Below are positions 25,944-34,984 of a stretch of 61,962 nucleotides of DNA, piece by piece (the first letter of the stretch is position 1; every line of letters begins with the position of its first letter). Under the pieces are notes generated by a model. The model was not told the DNA's origin, ran no database searches, and saw only the letters and a program-made list of their open reading frames with translations. This DNA comes from MADRE2 sp964397015 (GTDB taxonomy: Bacteria > Desulfobacterota > Desulfobacteria > Desulfobacterales > Desulfobacteraceae). The position numbers were made by a program, and so were the translations under genes. The stretch lies in NCBI GenBank assembly GCA_964397015.1, contig CAYNHL010000005.1:1-61962 (forward strand), given 5' to 3'.

Positions 25944-27035
25944 ATGAGATTCAAGGCTTCCAGATCAATACTGACAATCGACCCCTATGTCCCTGGAAAA
26001 CCCATCGATGAATTCAAGCGTGAATACGGGATATCAAACCCGGTTAAACTTGCATCCAATGAAAACCCTTTCGGGTTTTCTCCCAGGGTTAATGATGCGG
26101 TCAATGGCTGCCTTTCCGGGATGAACCGCTACCCGGATGCATCCGGCCATGAACTGACCAGGCTGCTTGGTGAAAAATACCGGGTGGAACCGTCGAATAT
26201 CATTCTTGGTAACGGGTCCGATGATATTATAAACCTGCTGGCCAATGCCTATCTCGAACCGGATGACGAGGCACTGATGCCTCATCCTGCTTTTCTGATG
26301 TATGATATTTGTGTAAAAACAGCGGGGGCGGTATCGGTCAAAGTGCCTCTCAAGGCGTTTGCCATTGACCTTGAATCCATGGCAGCCCATATAGGGCCCA
26401 AAACCCGGATGGTTTTTATCACCAACCCTTTCAATCCGACGGGCAGTGCCATTACAGCCGATGAATTCAGCTTGTTCATGGCAGGTGTACCAGAAGACGT
26501 GCTGGTTGTTGTTGATGAAGCCTATATTGAATTTGCCACTGATCCCGGGGTGTACAATTCCCTTGATCCGCTGAGGGATGATCCCAGGATAGTCACGCTG
26601 AGAACATTTTCCAAAGCCTACGGCCTTGCCGGTTTCAGGGTGGGATACGGCATTATGGACCAGGAGGTTTGCAGCATTCTTCACCGCATCCGCCAGCCCT
26701 TCAACGTTAATACCCTGGCCCAGGCAGCAGCCTGCGCCGCCTTGTCAGATAACGGTTTTACAGCAGAATCTATCGCCCTTATTCAAGAAGAGGTCAGGTT
26801 TTTGTCCGAAGAACTTGCAGCCCTTGGCTACCCGGTACTGCCCACCCAGGCCAATTTCTTCATGGTTGACGTGAAAACCGACGCTTCCGGCCTGTTTGAA
26901 AAGCTGCTGCCCATGGGCGTCATCGTCCGGTCAATGGCATCATATGGTTTTCCGCGGCACCTTAGAATCAATGCCGGCACCCGTGAAGAAAACCTGGTGT
27001 TCCTGGAAAAATTCAAACTCGCGACTGCCCGTTAA
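25944..27035 (+). CDS. hisC: histidinol-phosphate aminotransferase
   Basis: A 363-residue class I/II PLP aminotransferase converting imidazole-acetol phosphate to histidinol phosphate; many relatives also act on aromatic amino acids. Family features are KLASNENPFGFSP near the N terminus, NPFNPTGSAI, DEAYIEFA, and the PLP lysine in RTFSKAYGLAGFRVGYG. RINAGTREEN near the C terminus holds the phosphate-binding Arg. The ATG at 25944 follows GAGGAG by six bases; a TTG-initiated form eight codons earlier is less likely. It is followed 16 bases later by cmk, and other his genes are not in the window. Confidence 0.9.
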   Translation: MRFKASRSILTIDPYVPGKPIDEFKREYGISNPVKLASNENPFGFSPRVNDAVNGCLSGMNRYPDASGHELTRLLGEKYRVEPSNIILGNGSDDIINLLANAYLEPDDEALMPHPAFLMYDICVKTAGAVSVKVPLKAFAIDLESMAAHIGPKTRMVFITNPFNPTGSAITADEFSLFMAGVPEDVLVVVDEAYIEFATDPGVYNSLDPLRDDPRIVTLRTFSKAYGLAGFRVGYGIMDQEVCSILHRIRQPFNVNTLAQAAACAALSDNGFTAESIALIQEEVRFLSEELAALGYPVLPTQANFFMVDVKTDASGLFEKLLPMGVIVRSMASYGFPRHLRINAGTREENLVFLEKFKLATAR

Positions 27036-27051
27036 ATAAAAGGATTTCACT

Positions 27052-27729
27052 ATGACCCATAAGATCGTCACCATCGACGGACCGGCCGGATCAGGTAAAA
27101 CAACCGTAAGCCGGTATCTTGCAGGAGAGCTTGGATGCATATACGTTGATACCGGTGCATTGTACCGCGGTATTGCCTATGAAATCGACAGGCGGAAAAT
27201 CGACTGGAAATCCGATTCAGCCCTTGAAGCTTTCCTGCCCCTTGTCCGCCTTGATTTCAAAAAGGAAAACGACGATTTGGTACTGACCTCCTCGGGAGAG
27301 GATATATCCGGCAAAATCCGTACACAGGAAATATCCATGCTGGCATCGGCCGTGTCGGCAAGACCAATGGTAAGGCAGGCCCTGCTCGAAATCCAGCGGG
27401 ATATCGGCCGGCAGCAGACCGCTGTGTTCGAGGGCCGGGACATGGGCACGGTTGTTTTTCCTGATGCGGATTACAAATTTTTTTTACAGGCGGATCTGAA
27501 AGTCAGATCTTTGCGAAGGTTTAACGAAACACTGGACAAAAACATAGATCTTGCAACCATTGAACAGGAAATGGCATTGCGGGATCACAACGATTCCACA
27601 CGGGATATCGCTCCCTTGAAACCAGCACCGGACGCTGTTTTGATTGATTCATCCTCATTGACCACTGCCCAGGTGGCCAAACTGATGCTGGCCGAAATTT
27701 TAAAAACAGCGCCTCGTACGACAACATAG
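27052..27729 (+). CDS. cmk: cytidylate kinase
   Basis: A 225-residue nucleoside monophosphate kinase phosphorylating CMP/dCMP. The P-loop is GPAGSGKTTVSRYLA, with DTGALYRGIA next and GRDMGTVVFPDADYKFFL as the base- and phosphate-binding segment; RDHNDSTRDIAPL carries the lid residues. Length matches the family. The cmk-rpsA order is widely conserved in bacteria and supports both calls. Confidence 0.95.
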   Translation: MTHKIVTIDGPAGSGKTTVSRYLAGELGCIYVDTGALYRGIAYEIDRRKIDWKSDSALEAFLPLVRLDFKKENDDLVLTSSGEDISGKIRTQEISMLASAVSARPMVRQALLEIQRDIGRQQTAVFEGRDMGTVVFPDADYKFFLQADLKVRSLRRFNETLDKNIDLATIEQEMALRDHNDSTRDIAPLKPAPDAVLIDSSSLTTAQVAKLMLAEILKTAPRTTT

Positions 27730-27829
27730 GTCACAGCCCGGCGGCCCGCTGTTTTTTTACATGCAATTGCCCTGATATTTGCCCAATCTTTTGTTGCTTT
27801 TCCAATTTCGCTTTGATATAAAGGAATGC

Positions 27830-27853
27830 TATACCTGCTTGCGGGCAGGTATA
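27830..27853 (+). promoter_or_regulatory. hairpin in the rpsA leader
   Basis: TATACCTGC (27830-27838) and GCAGGTATA (27845-27853) form a perfect nine-base stem with a six-base loop. It ends 26 bases before the rpsA ATG. There is no following T-tract, so an RNA regulatory role, such as autogenous control by S1, is more likely than termination. Confidence 0.5.
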
Positions 27854-27879
27854 AAATTCGATTAGGGGGAATTATATTA

Positions 27880-29952
27880 ATGAACGACACTGACAAAACC
27901 AATGAAACCAAAGACATGATGACTGAACAGATTGAAGAACAGGAGCTGGAAGAAGCGCAGGTGCCGGAACCGGAGCAGGAAGAAAAAAAACCTGAACTGA
28001 CGGGCAATGAATCCATGGAGGAGCTGCTGGATTACTATGCATCCAGCATTGAAAAATTTGAAGAAGGACAGGTGATCACCGGTACTGTTATCTCAGTGGG
28101 TAAAGATAACGTCCTGGTTGATGTCGGATATAAATCCGAAGGCCTGATCCCCATTCAGGAATTCACGGATGACCAGGGAAAGATCAATGTCAGCCCGAAT
28201 GACAAATTCGAGGTCATGATAGAGGTCTGGGATGAAGAAGAGGAAACTGTCCTGCTGTCCCGTGAAAAAGCCAAACAGGTCAAGATCTGGGACGCCATCA
28301 AGGAAATCTATGATGCAGACGGCACCATAGACGGTGTTATCACCAACCGGGTCAAGGGTGGATTTTCCGTTGATATCGGACTCCAGGCCTTTTTACCGGG
28401 CTCTCAGGCCGACTTAAGGCCTATCCGGAACATGGATGAGATGGTCAACAAGAAATACACTTTCAAGATATTGAAATACAACCAGAAACGTAACAATATC
28501 GTTCTTTCCAGACGTGTACTGCTTGAAGCGGAGCGTGACCAGCTCAGGACCGAGACCCTGAAAACTATCCAGGACGGCAACGTCATGGACGGTATTGTCA
28601 AGAACATCACAGAATACGGTGTTTTTGTCGACCTTGGCGGTGTTGACGGCCTTCTCCATATTACTGATATATCCTGGGGCCGTGTCAAACATCCTTCCGA
28701 ACTGTTTGCAATCGGCGATAAGATCAAGGTGAAAATACTGTCGTTTGATCTTGAAAGAGAACGTGTATCACTCGGTATGAAACAGCTGACGCCGGATCCC
28801 TGGACCACGGCCGCTGTCAAATATCCGGTAGACTCCAAGATCACGGGCAAGGTTGTAAGCCTGACGGATTACGGTGCATTCATAGAACTTGAAGAAGGGG
28901 TAGAGGGGCTGATTCATGTGTCTGAAATGTCCTGGACGCGTAAAATCAGGCATCCATCCCAGATGGTCAGTGTAGGAGAGGAAGTCACGGCAGTGGTTCT
29001 GGACCTGAAACCCGAAAACAGGCGCATATCACTTGGTATCAAGCAGACCGTGGATAATCCATGGGAAGTGATTTCACAAAAATACCCTGTTGGAACTGTT
29101 ATCGAGGGAAAGATCAAGAACATCACTGAATTCGGCCTGTTTATCGGCATCGATGACGATATTGACGGACTGGTCCATATTTCCGATATTTCCTGGACCA
29201 AACGGATCAAGCATCCGTCTGAGATCTATAAAAAGAATGATACCGTTCAGGCTGTAGTTCTGGATATTGACAAGGCAAACGAGCGGTTCTCCCTGGGTAT
29301 CAAGCAGACCCAGCCGGATCCCTGGGAATCGGTTGCCCAGCGTTATGAAGTCGGTACGGAAATTTCCGGTGTCATTACCAACCTGACTGATTTCGGTATA
29401 TTTGTTGAACTGGAAGAAGGTATCGAGGGACTTGTCCATGTATCTGAAATCAGCAAGGAAAACATCAGTTCCCCCAAGGATCACTTCAATGTGAACGATA
29501 CCATTACTGCAAAAGTAATGAATATCAACTCTGATGAGCGGCGGATCGGGCTTTCCATCAAACGCCTCGAAGGAGACGATGATGACAGCCAGTACCTGGA
29601 AGAGTTTGCAAAGAACATGAAACCGGCCAGTTCCGCTTTTGGGGAACTGCTGCGCAGCAACATCCAGGAGCAGGTCGAGGCAAACAAACCCAAGCCTTCA
29701 GACCAGGCACAGGCCGAAAAATCCGAACCGGAACAGGAAGATTCAACACAATCGGCTCAGGCCGAGCCTTCCGAACCGGAGCAGGGCCAGGCAGAAGATG
29801 CCGCCGATGCACCTGAAACTGATGAAAAAGCAGAGACTGATTCTGATACCGCGGACCTGGAAAAATCTGAGGACGAGCCCAAAGCCGGGGATGAAGAGGT
29901 TGCCCAGGATGATGAAGCAGCGCCCGGTGATGAATCGGAGACAAAAGAATAA
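27880..29952 (+). CDS. rpsA: 30S ribosomal protein S1
   Basis: A 690-residue S1 protein that binds mRNA on the small subunit. Six S1 RNA-binding domains can be followed, beginning near GQVITGTVISVGKDNV, IDGVITNRVKGGFSV, MDGIVKNITEYGVFV, ITGKVVSLTDYGAFI, IEGKIKNITEFGLFI and ISGVITNLTDFGIFV. The C-terminal roughly 100 residues are a low-complexity acidic tail rich in Glu, Asp, Ala and Pro, which makes the protein longer than E. coli S1 (557). An acidic N-terminal extension also precedes domain 1. The ATG at 27880 is preceded by AGGGGGA; an upstream in-frame start at 27826 lies before the leader hairpin. Confidence 0.95.
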   Translation: MNDTDKTNETKDMMTEQIEEQELEEAQVPEPEQEEKKPELTGNESMEELLDYYASSIEKFEEGQVITGTVISVGKDNVLVDVGYKSEGLIPIQEFTDDQGKINVSPNDKFEVMIEVWDEEEETVLLSREKAKQVKIWDAIKEIYDADGTIDGVITNRVKGGFSVDIGLQAFLPGSQADLRPIRNMDEMVNKKYTFKILKYNQKRNNIVLSRRVLLEAERDQLRTETLKTIQDGNVMDGIVKNITEYGVFVDLGGVDGLLHITDISWGRVKHPSELFAIGDKIKVKILSFDLERERVSLGMKQLTPDPWTTAAVKYPVDSKITGKVVSLTDYGAFIELEEGVEGLIHVSEMSWTRKIRHPSQMVSVGEEVTAVVLDLKPENRRISLGIKQTVDNPWEVISQKYPVGTVIEGKIKNITEFGLFIGIDDDIDGLVHISDISWTKRIKHPSEIYKKNDTVQAVVLDIDKANERFSLGIKQTQPDPWESVAQRYEVGTEISGVITNLTDFGIFVELEEGIEGLVHVSEISKENISSPKDHFNVNDTITAKVMNINSDERRIGLSIKRLEGDDDDSQYLEEFAKNMKPASSAFGELLRSNIQEQVEANKPKPSDQAQAEKSEPEQEDSTQSAQAEPSEPEQGQAEDAADAPETDEKAETDSDTADLEKSEDEPKAGDEEVAQDDEAAPGDESETKE

Positions 29953-30002
29953 CAATCAGCTTTTTTTTTCGTTGATTCATTGATTTATCTGTAACACCAC
30001 GG

Positions 30003-30040
30003 CAGGCCGGGTATATAAACAACCCGGCCTGTTTTTTTTT
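30003..30040 (+). terminator. intrinsic terminator of rpsA
   Basis: CAGGCCGGGT (30003-30012) pairs with ACCCGGCCTG (30022-30031) through a nine-base loop and is followed by nine T residues. It is a textbook rho-independent terminator 50 bases after rpsA. Confidence 0.93.
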
Positions 30041-30060
30041 GATCCGCCAGGAATGGAGCG

Positions 30061-30079
30061 CAGCGCCTGACCGGCGCTG
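30061..30079 (+). other. short GC hairpin in the sppA leader
   Basis: CAGCGCC (30061-30067) and GGCGCTG (30073-30079) form a seven-base stem with a five-base loop, 36 bases before the sppA ATG. No function is assigned. Confidence 0.35.
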
Positions 30080-30115
30080 TACATTGAAACCGTCATTGCA
30101 CAAAGGAGTGGCTTT

Positions 30116-31021
30116 ATGTTTTCAAGAAGACATCCGGTGCTGTTTTTTTTATTGCTCATGTCTGCCATGTTTTCGGTGGTCGTGGTCTCGTTTGCAGGGC
30201 TTTTTGTAGCAGGTTCCTGGGTGATAAATTCGGCCATGGTGACCAAGGCAGGTCCCCGGAACGCAAATGTAGGTATTGTAGAGATCAACGGAGTGATCAC
30301 CTCGTCCAAAAAATGGATCAGGCAGATCAGGCAGTTTCGCGACAATGATGCAATCAAGGCAATTATTGTCAGGATCGACTCGCCGGGAGGGGGTATCGGT
30401 CCATCCCAGGAGCTCTACCGTGAAATCATGAAAACAAAAGAAAAAAAGCATGTTGTCTCGTCAATGGGATCGGTTGCGGCTTCAGGCGGGTATTATATTT
30501 CTGCAGCATGTGACAGAATCGTTGCCAACAGTGGAACGATCACCGGCAGTATCGGTGTTATCATGCAATATGCCAATATCGAGGAAATCATAGAAAAAAT
30601 CGGCCTTGTGCCGGTGGTTGTCAAAAGCGGTGACTACAAGGATACCGGCTCCCCGCTGCGGGAGATTACCAGCGAAGAAAGAAAGTTTCTTCAAGATATT
30701 GTCGATGAACTGCACCAGCAGTTTGTACAGGATGTAGCCAAGGGAAGGGGGCTTAATTTATCAGACCTTTCTTCGGTTTCAGACGGCCGGATTCTGACCG
30801 GAAAAACTGCATTGGATATGCATCTGGTCGATCGCATCGGCAATCTCGAAGATGCAGTGCAACTGGCTGGAGAGCTTGCAGGCATAGATCCTGAAAAGGT
30901 GGTACCGGTTTATCCGCCCGAGGATACAATAAGTCTGTTCAGGAAAATGGCGGATACCTTACTCAAAAATATCAACATCACCGGCCCCGTATCTGATAAT
31001 TTCAGGTTTGTCATCAATTAG
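30116..31021 (+). CDS. sppA: signal peptide peptidase SppA
   Basis: A 301-residue membrane-anchored serine protease that degrades cleaved signal peptides. One N-terminal helix (about 7-33) anchors it. The Ser/Lys dyad is visible: Ser123 in SVAASGGYYISA and Lys175 in KSGDYKDTGSP, 52 residues apart as in Bacillus SppA. IDSPGGGIGPSQ and SGTITGSIGVI are further landmarks. It is the short, single-domain form. The ribosome site AAGGAG lies eight bases upstream. Its 3' end overlaps the convergent YciO-family gene by 63 bases. Confidence 0.92.
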   Translation: MFSRRHPVLFFLLLMSAMFSVVVVSFAGLFVAGSWVINSAMVTKAGPRNANVGIVEINGVITSSKKWIRQIRQFRDNDAIKAIIVRIDSPGGGIGPSQELYREIMKTKEKKHVVSSMGSVAASGGYYISAACDRIVANSGTITGSIGVIMQYANIEEIIEKIGLVPVVVKSGDYKDTGSPLREITSEERKFLQDIVDELHQQFVQDVAKGRGLNLSDLSSVSDGRILTGKTALDMHLVDRIGNLEDAVQLAGELAGIDPEKVVPVYPPEDTISLFRKMADTLLKNINITGPVSDNFRFVIN

Positions 31022-31567
31022 CGATACAATACTGGATGGCTTTCCCGGAACTCGGCCACCGTCAACGACCACCTGGACATGGTCCTGGAAATAATCTTTT
31101 ACAAGGGATGGATCTGAAAAAATATTGCCCTCAAGATCCGATGCGCTCGTGGACAGGACAGGGTTGCCAAGCCGCCTTGTGATCTCTATGGCTATATTGT
31201 TGTCCGGAACCCTTATTCCTGCCGTCTTCCTTTTGGTCAGCATGATTTTCGGCACCATGCGGGACCCTTCCAGTATAAAGGTATAAGGACCGGGCAGGAG
31301 CCGTTTCATGTTCCGGTATGCTATATTGGAGATCTTTGCATACTTGCTGATATCCTTGAGATCTGGACATATGAAGCTGAAAGGAATGGTTTTGTCCCTC
31401 TGTTTGATCTGGTACACTTTTTCAATGGCTTTTTTGTTCATGATATCACAGCCGATACCATAATAAGTATCAGTGGGATAAACGATCAGTCCGCCTTTTT
31501 TAAGGACATCAACGACCTGTTCAATGTGACGGGGCTGCGGGTTTTGAGCATGGGTTTTCAAGATCAT
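30959..31567 (-). CDS. YciO/YrdC/Sua5-family protein (L-threonylcarbamoyladenylate synthase-like)
   Basis: A 202-residue protein of the Sua5/YciO/YrdC fold; family members make threonylcarbamoyl-AMP for the t6A37 tRNA modification. VLKKGGLIVYPTDTYYGIGCD (N-terminal), IPFSFICPDL, GPYTFILEGS and GIRVPDN are conserved. The short length and the C-terminal GAGDVDIFE look more like YciO than full Sua5, so catalytic activity is probable but not certain. An MtaB enzyme, whose substrate is t6A, is encoded about 10 kb away. The last 63 bases lie antisense to the end of sppA. Confidence 0.85.
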   Translation of the reverse strand: MILKTHAQNPQPRHIEQVVDVLKKGGLIVYPTDTYYGIGCDIMNKKAIEKVYQIKQRDKTIPFSFICPDLKDISKYAKISNIAYRNMKRLLPGPYTFILEGSRMVPKIMLTKRKTAGIRVPDNNIAIEITRRLGNPVLSTSASDLEGNIFSDPSLVKDYFQDHVQVVVDGGRVPGKPSSIVSLIDDKPEIIRYGAGDVDIFE

Positions 31568-31682
31568 GAAAGCACTGTCCCTGAAGTGATTGGTTTATAC
31601 TGTTGCACCAACTACACATAAATATTTTCAAATGTCAATACACAAAACCATTGACTAATACTGTTGTTTGATCATAAAGAAT

Positions 31683-32522
31683 ATGATGCACCGGAGAAAA
31701 TTTCTACAGATCAGCGGTCTCGGGATTGTCATGATGCAGCCGGCGGTTGCCCTGGGACAAATGGTGTTAAGTGATGACAAGGGGTCTGTCCCCTCGGACA
31801 GGTATGCTGTAGACAGGCTCCTGGTCCGGGCTGATCCGCCTGAAGCCTTTGTCAGGGATATCTGCCTGGACCGCGGCCGCATGGAACTGCTTGAGTCCTG
31901 TCTGGACCGTATGGACAGGCTTCAGCGTGTGGTTGGATACGCCAATTTCAACCTTATAGGATTTGACGATGCCGTAAAATATGCACGGGCGTATACTCGA
32001 ATCGGAGCTTTTTCCAGGCAAGAGCTTGACTTTATGGATGATATCTTTCACGCTTCGGCCAGGGCATATGGATTTATCGGGCAAAAAACCTCCCATGCCC
32101 TGACCGATCGAATCGATACCGGGAAAGTCCTCAAAATACCCGATACCGGTCATTATCTGTTCAAAGGAAAATCCTGTGAATTCTATTACTCGATCAGGGA
32201 CCAGATTGGTGGCGATATGGTGCTTACATCAGGTGTACGCAGCGTCATAAAACAGTTTCACCTTTTTTTCAACAAGGCGGCTCAGACACGGGGCAACCTT
32301 TCAGTTGCATCAAGATCCCTGGCTCCGCCCGGCTATTCATTTCATGGTACAGGGGATTTCGATGTGGGGAAAAAAGGGTTCGGCATGGGTAATTTTTCAG
32401 AAGCCTTCGTCCATACCCGTGTATACAGCAGACTGTCAAGCCTGGGTTATGTAAGGTTCAGGTACAGCCGCCACAACAATCTCGGGGTAAGATTCGAGCC
32501 CTGGCACATTGAAGTTGTTTGA
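31683..32522 (+). CDS. VanY-like D-alanyl-D-alanine carboxypeptidase (M15 family)
   Basis: A 279-residue exported peptidase-like protein. The N terminus HRRKFLQISGLGIVMM resembles a twin-arginine signal. The C-terminal domain has the M15 zinc motifs: YSFHGTGDFDVG (SxHxxGxxxD) and RFEPWHIEV (ExxH), with LTSGVRSVIKQ ahead of them. M15B enzymes trim D-Ala or D-Ala-D-Ala from peptidoglycan stems. The N-terminal half (about 35-150) is helical and unassigned. The start was set at the first ATG (31683); a TTG five codons earlier is also open and neither has a good ribosome site. It is monocistronic in appearance. Confidence 0.78.
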   Translation: MMHRRKFLQISGLGIVMMQPAVALGQMVLSDDKGSVPSDRYAVDRLLVRADPPEAFVRDICLDRGRMELLESCLDRMDRLQRVVGYANFNLIGFDDAVKYARAYTRIGAFSRQELDFMDDIFHASARAYGFIGQKTSHALTDRIDTGKVLKIPDTGHYLFKGKSCEFYYSIRDQIGGDMVLTSGVRSVIKQFHLFFNKAAQTRGNLSVASRSLAPPGYSFHGTGDFDVGKKGFGMGNFSEAFVHTRVYSRLSSLGYVRFRYSRHNNLGVRFEPWHIEVV

Positions 32523-32533
32523 TCCTTCGGACT

Positions 32534-33271
32534 TCAGCGCTCCGATTGTTTCACAAAACCCAGAATTACAGATCGGCTGAACAGCAGCGGCAGCGAGAAC
32601 AAGTATTTCATCTCTTTGGGTCCCGCAGGTTCATTGGATGATAATTCACTGTTTTTAAACCGGCGGACCCAGGCATATCCTGCAACAATAAAAGGCCATA
32701 AAAAAGGAATGAGCAGCTTTCGTTTGTACCGGTCTCCACCGATGCGGTCAATGGTGGCCCCAAAGGATTGAAAAAGGTATTGAAGCTGCATGAAGCTCAT
32801 CGGGGAAATATGTCCTAAATCCACCGGTGTGTCATACACTGCCGCAGGCAAAACCGGAGGAAACTGGTAGAAAGTGCCGGTGCACATGAATTGGAGCCTG
32901 GAATACATATTCTGGATGTTTGGGGTCGTTATGATAATCTGTCCCTGCGGCCGGCAGATACGGCACAGTTCGCAAATCAGCCTGACCGGTTCCAGGACAT
33001 GCTCAATTCCTTCCATGCATATGACCACATCGAACTCATTGTCTTCAAAGGGAAGAGGTTTTGCCATGTCTGCATAGACAAAATCGTTTTTTTCATTGTT
33101 GATATCCGCCAGGGTGACCCGGTGCCCGAGCGCCTTTAGTTTTTCTCCAAGAAGACCGTTTCCGGCGGGGATATCCAGGATTTTCAATCCGGGATCTGCG
33201 CTGGACAGCCATTTGTATATAACTGCCATATATCCTGTAAACTGGCGGCCGTGACTGAATTTTTCCGGCAT
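32534..33271 (-). CDS. class I SAM-dependent methyltransferase
   Basis: A 245-residue methyltransferase. Motif I ILDIPAGNGLLGEKL near residue 40 binds S-adenosylmethionine; the motif II acidic residue lies in VTLADINNEK; FDVVICMEGIEHV matches the motif IV region of methyltransferase type-11 proteins. A C-terminal hydrophobic patch (LLIPFLWPFIVAGYAW) could contact membrane. The substrate cannot be told from sequence. The ATG at 33271 (MPEKFSHGRQF) is favoured; the frame is open upstream to a TTG at 33370. It is convergent with the VanY-like gene and divergent from guaB. Confidence 0.8.
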   Translation of the reverse strand: MPEKFSHGRQFTGYMAVIYKWLSSADPGLKILDIPAGNGLLGEKLKALGHRVTLADINNEKNDFVYADMAKPLPFEDNEFDVVICMEGIEHVLEPVRLICELCRICRPQGQIIITTPNIQNMYSRLQFMCTGTFYQFPPVLPAAVYDTPVDLGHISPMSFMQLQYLFQSFGATIDRIGGDRYKRKLLIPFLWPFIVAGYAWVRRFKNSELSSNEPAGPKEMKYLFSLPLLFSRSVILGFVKQSER

Positions 33272-33376
33272 TGCGTGCTCTTTTTGTTGAAGATAGTCAA
33301 ATACACAGCGTTTTATACCGCCTTGAAAAAAAGAGTGCAAGTCAAAACCCTTAACTTGGATCAAGGGCAATATTGC

Positions 33377-33405
33377 TTGCCATTTTAATGATTATTTGAT
33401 ACATA
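33377..33405 (+). promoter_or_regulatory. candidate guaB promoter
   Basis: TTGCCA (33377-33382), 17 bases, then TACATA (33400-33405), leaving a leader of about 70 bases. A more A/T-rich TATAAA at 33414 lacks a -35 at proper spacing. Confidence 0.38.
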
Positions 33406-33479
33406 TCCATGTTTATAAAATTTGATGTCTGCAACCCGATTATTTATAAACCATTCCTTAAATTTCCCGGAGGTATCCC

Positions 33480-34949
33480 ATGCCCGACATTCTGCCAGAC
33501 GATGGCCTTTCTTTTGACGATGTGCTGCTTGTCCCGGATTATTCAGCAATCCTGCCTGATGACTGTAATACATCCACCCGGCTGACCCGTGACTTGTCAT
33601 TGAACATCCCTATTGTCAGTGCGGCCATGGATACGGTCACTGAAGCATTGACAGCGATCAGCATGGCCAGGGCAGGGGGGCTTGGCTTCATTCACCGGAA
33701 TCTTGGCATTCCGGAACAGGCCATTGAAGTGGACCGGGTTAAAAAATCGGAAAGCGGCATGATCGTCGATCCGATCACTGTCGGGCCTGACGTACCTTTG
33801 TCTGAAGTGCTGAAAATAATGGCCACCTACCGTATTTCCGGAATTCCTGTCACAGAGGGTGAGAAACTTGTGGGAATCGTTACCAACAGGGATCTGCGCT
33901 TTGAAACCAACCTGGACAAACCCACCAGGGATGTCATGACCCATCAGAACCTGATTACGGTACCGGAAAAATGCACACTTGAAGAATCCAAGGTCATGCT
34001 GCACAAGCACAGGATTGAAAAACTCCTGGTTGTGGACAAGGCAGGTAAACTTAAAGGGTTGATTACCATCAAGGATATTGAAAAAATTAAAAAATATCCA
34101 AACGCCTGCAAGGATTCCATGGGGCGGCTGCGGGTCGGGGCGGCTGTCGGAGTGGGAAACGACATGATGGAGCGTGTGGATGCCGTATTGAAGGCCGGTG
34201 CCGACTGCCTGGTGATCGATACTTCCCATGGGCAGTCCCTAAATGTCATGGAGGCTGTGAAAAAAATCAAGTACGCCTATCCTGACTCACAGGTCGTTGC
34301 CGGAAACGTGGCTACGGAAAAAGGCGCCATGGCATTGATAGACGCTGGTTCGGATGCAGTTAAAATAGGTATCGGCCCCGGGTCCATCTGTACGACCAGG
34401 ATCGTTGCCGGCGTAGGTGTTCCACAACTGACTGCCATATTTAACTGCACCAGTATTTCCAACAAGACCGGCATCCCGATCATAGCGGATGGCGGCATAA
34501 AGTTTTCCGGAGACATCACCAAGGCAATCGGTGCCGGTGCACATTGCGTAATGCTCGGAAGCCTGCTTGCCGGTACACAGGAAAGCCCGGGAGAACTGAT
34601 TATTTACCAGGGCCGAAGCTATAAAACCTATCGGGGGATGGGATCTGTCGAAGCTATGAAAAAGGGCAGCTCGGACCGGTATTATCAGAAAAATACGCCG
34701 GAAGACGAAACCCTGGTACCTGAGGGGATCGTTGGACGTATTCCCTACCGCGGAACCGTGTCGGAGAACATTTACCAGATGCTGGGCGGTTTGAAGGCCG
34801 GAATGGGCTATCTCGGAGCCGCATCCATTGATGAATTGAGGGAAAAAGCCAGGTTTGTCAGGATTACTGCAGCAGGATTGAAGGAAAGTCATGTACATGA
34901 CGTGGTCATCACAAAGGAAGCACCAAACTACAGGGTTGGTTCAAGCTAA
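33480..34949 (+). CDS. guaB: inosine-5'-monophosphate dehydrogenase
   Basis: A 489-residue TIM-barrel enzyme converting IMP to XMP with NAD+, the committed step of guanine nucleotide synthesis. Landmarks are the N-terminal LSFDDVLLVPDYS, two CBS domains (about 95-205) inserted in the barrel, the catalytic Cys loop GIGPGSICTTRIVAGVG, the IMP-binding DGGIKFSGDITKAI and the flap region YRGMGSVEAM. Length is typical. A GGAGG ribosome site precedes the ATG. dnaE follows 35 bases later. Confidence 0.96.
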   Translation: MPDILPDDGLSFDDVLLVPDYSAILPDDCNTSTRLTRDLSLNIPIVSAAMDTVTEALTAISMARAGGLGFIHRNLGIPEQAIEVDRVKKSESGMIVDPITVGPDVPLSEVLKIMATYRISGIPVTEGEKLVGIVTNRDLRFETNLDKPTRDVMTHQNLITVPEKCTLEESKVMLHKHRIEKLLVVDKAGKLKGLITIKDIEKIKKYPNACKDSMGRLRVGAAVGVGNDMMERVDAVLKAGADCLVIDTSHGQSLNVMEAVKKIKYAYPDSQVVAGNVATEKGAMALIDAGSDAVKIGIGPGSICTTRIVAGVGVPQLTAIFNCTSISNKTGIPIIADGGIKFSGDITKAIGAGAHCVMLGSLLAGTQESPGELIIYQGRSYKTYRGMGSVEAMKKGSSDRYYQKNTPEDETLVPEGIVGRIPYRGTVSENIYQMLGGLKAGMGYLGAASIDELREKARFVRITAAGLKESHVHDVVITKEAPNYRVGSS

Positions 34950-34984
34950 AAGAGTTCTGCCCGACAATACAGGATACCTGTTCA

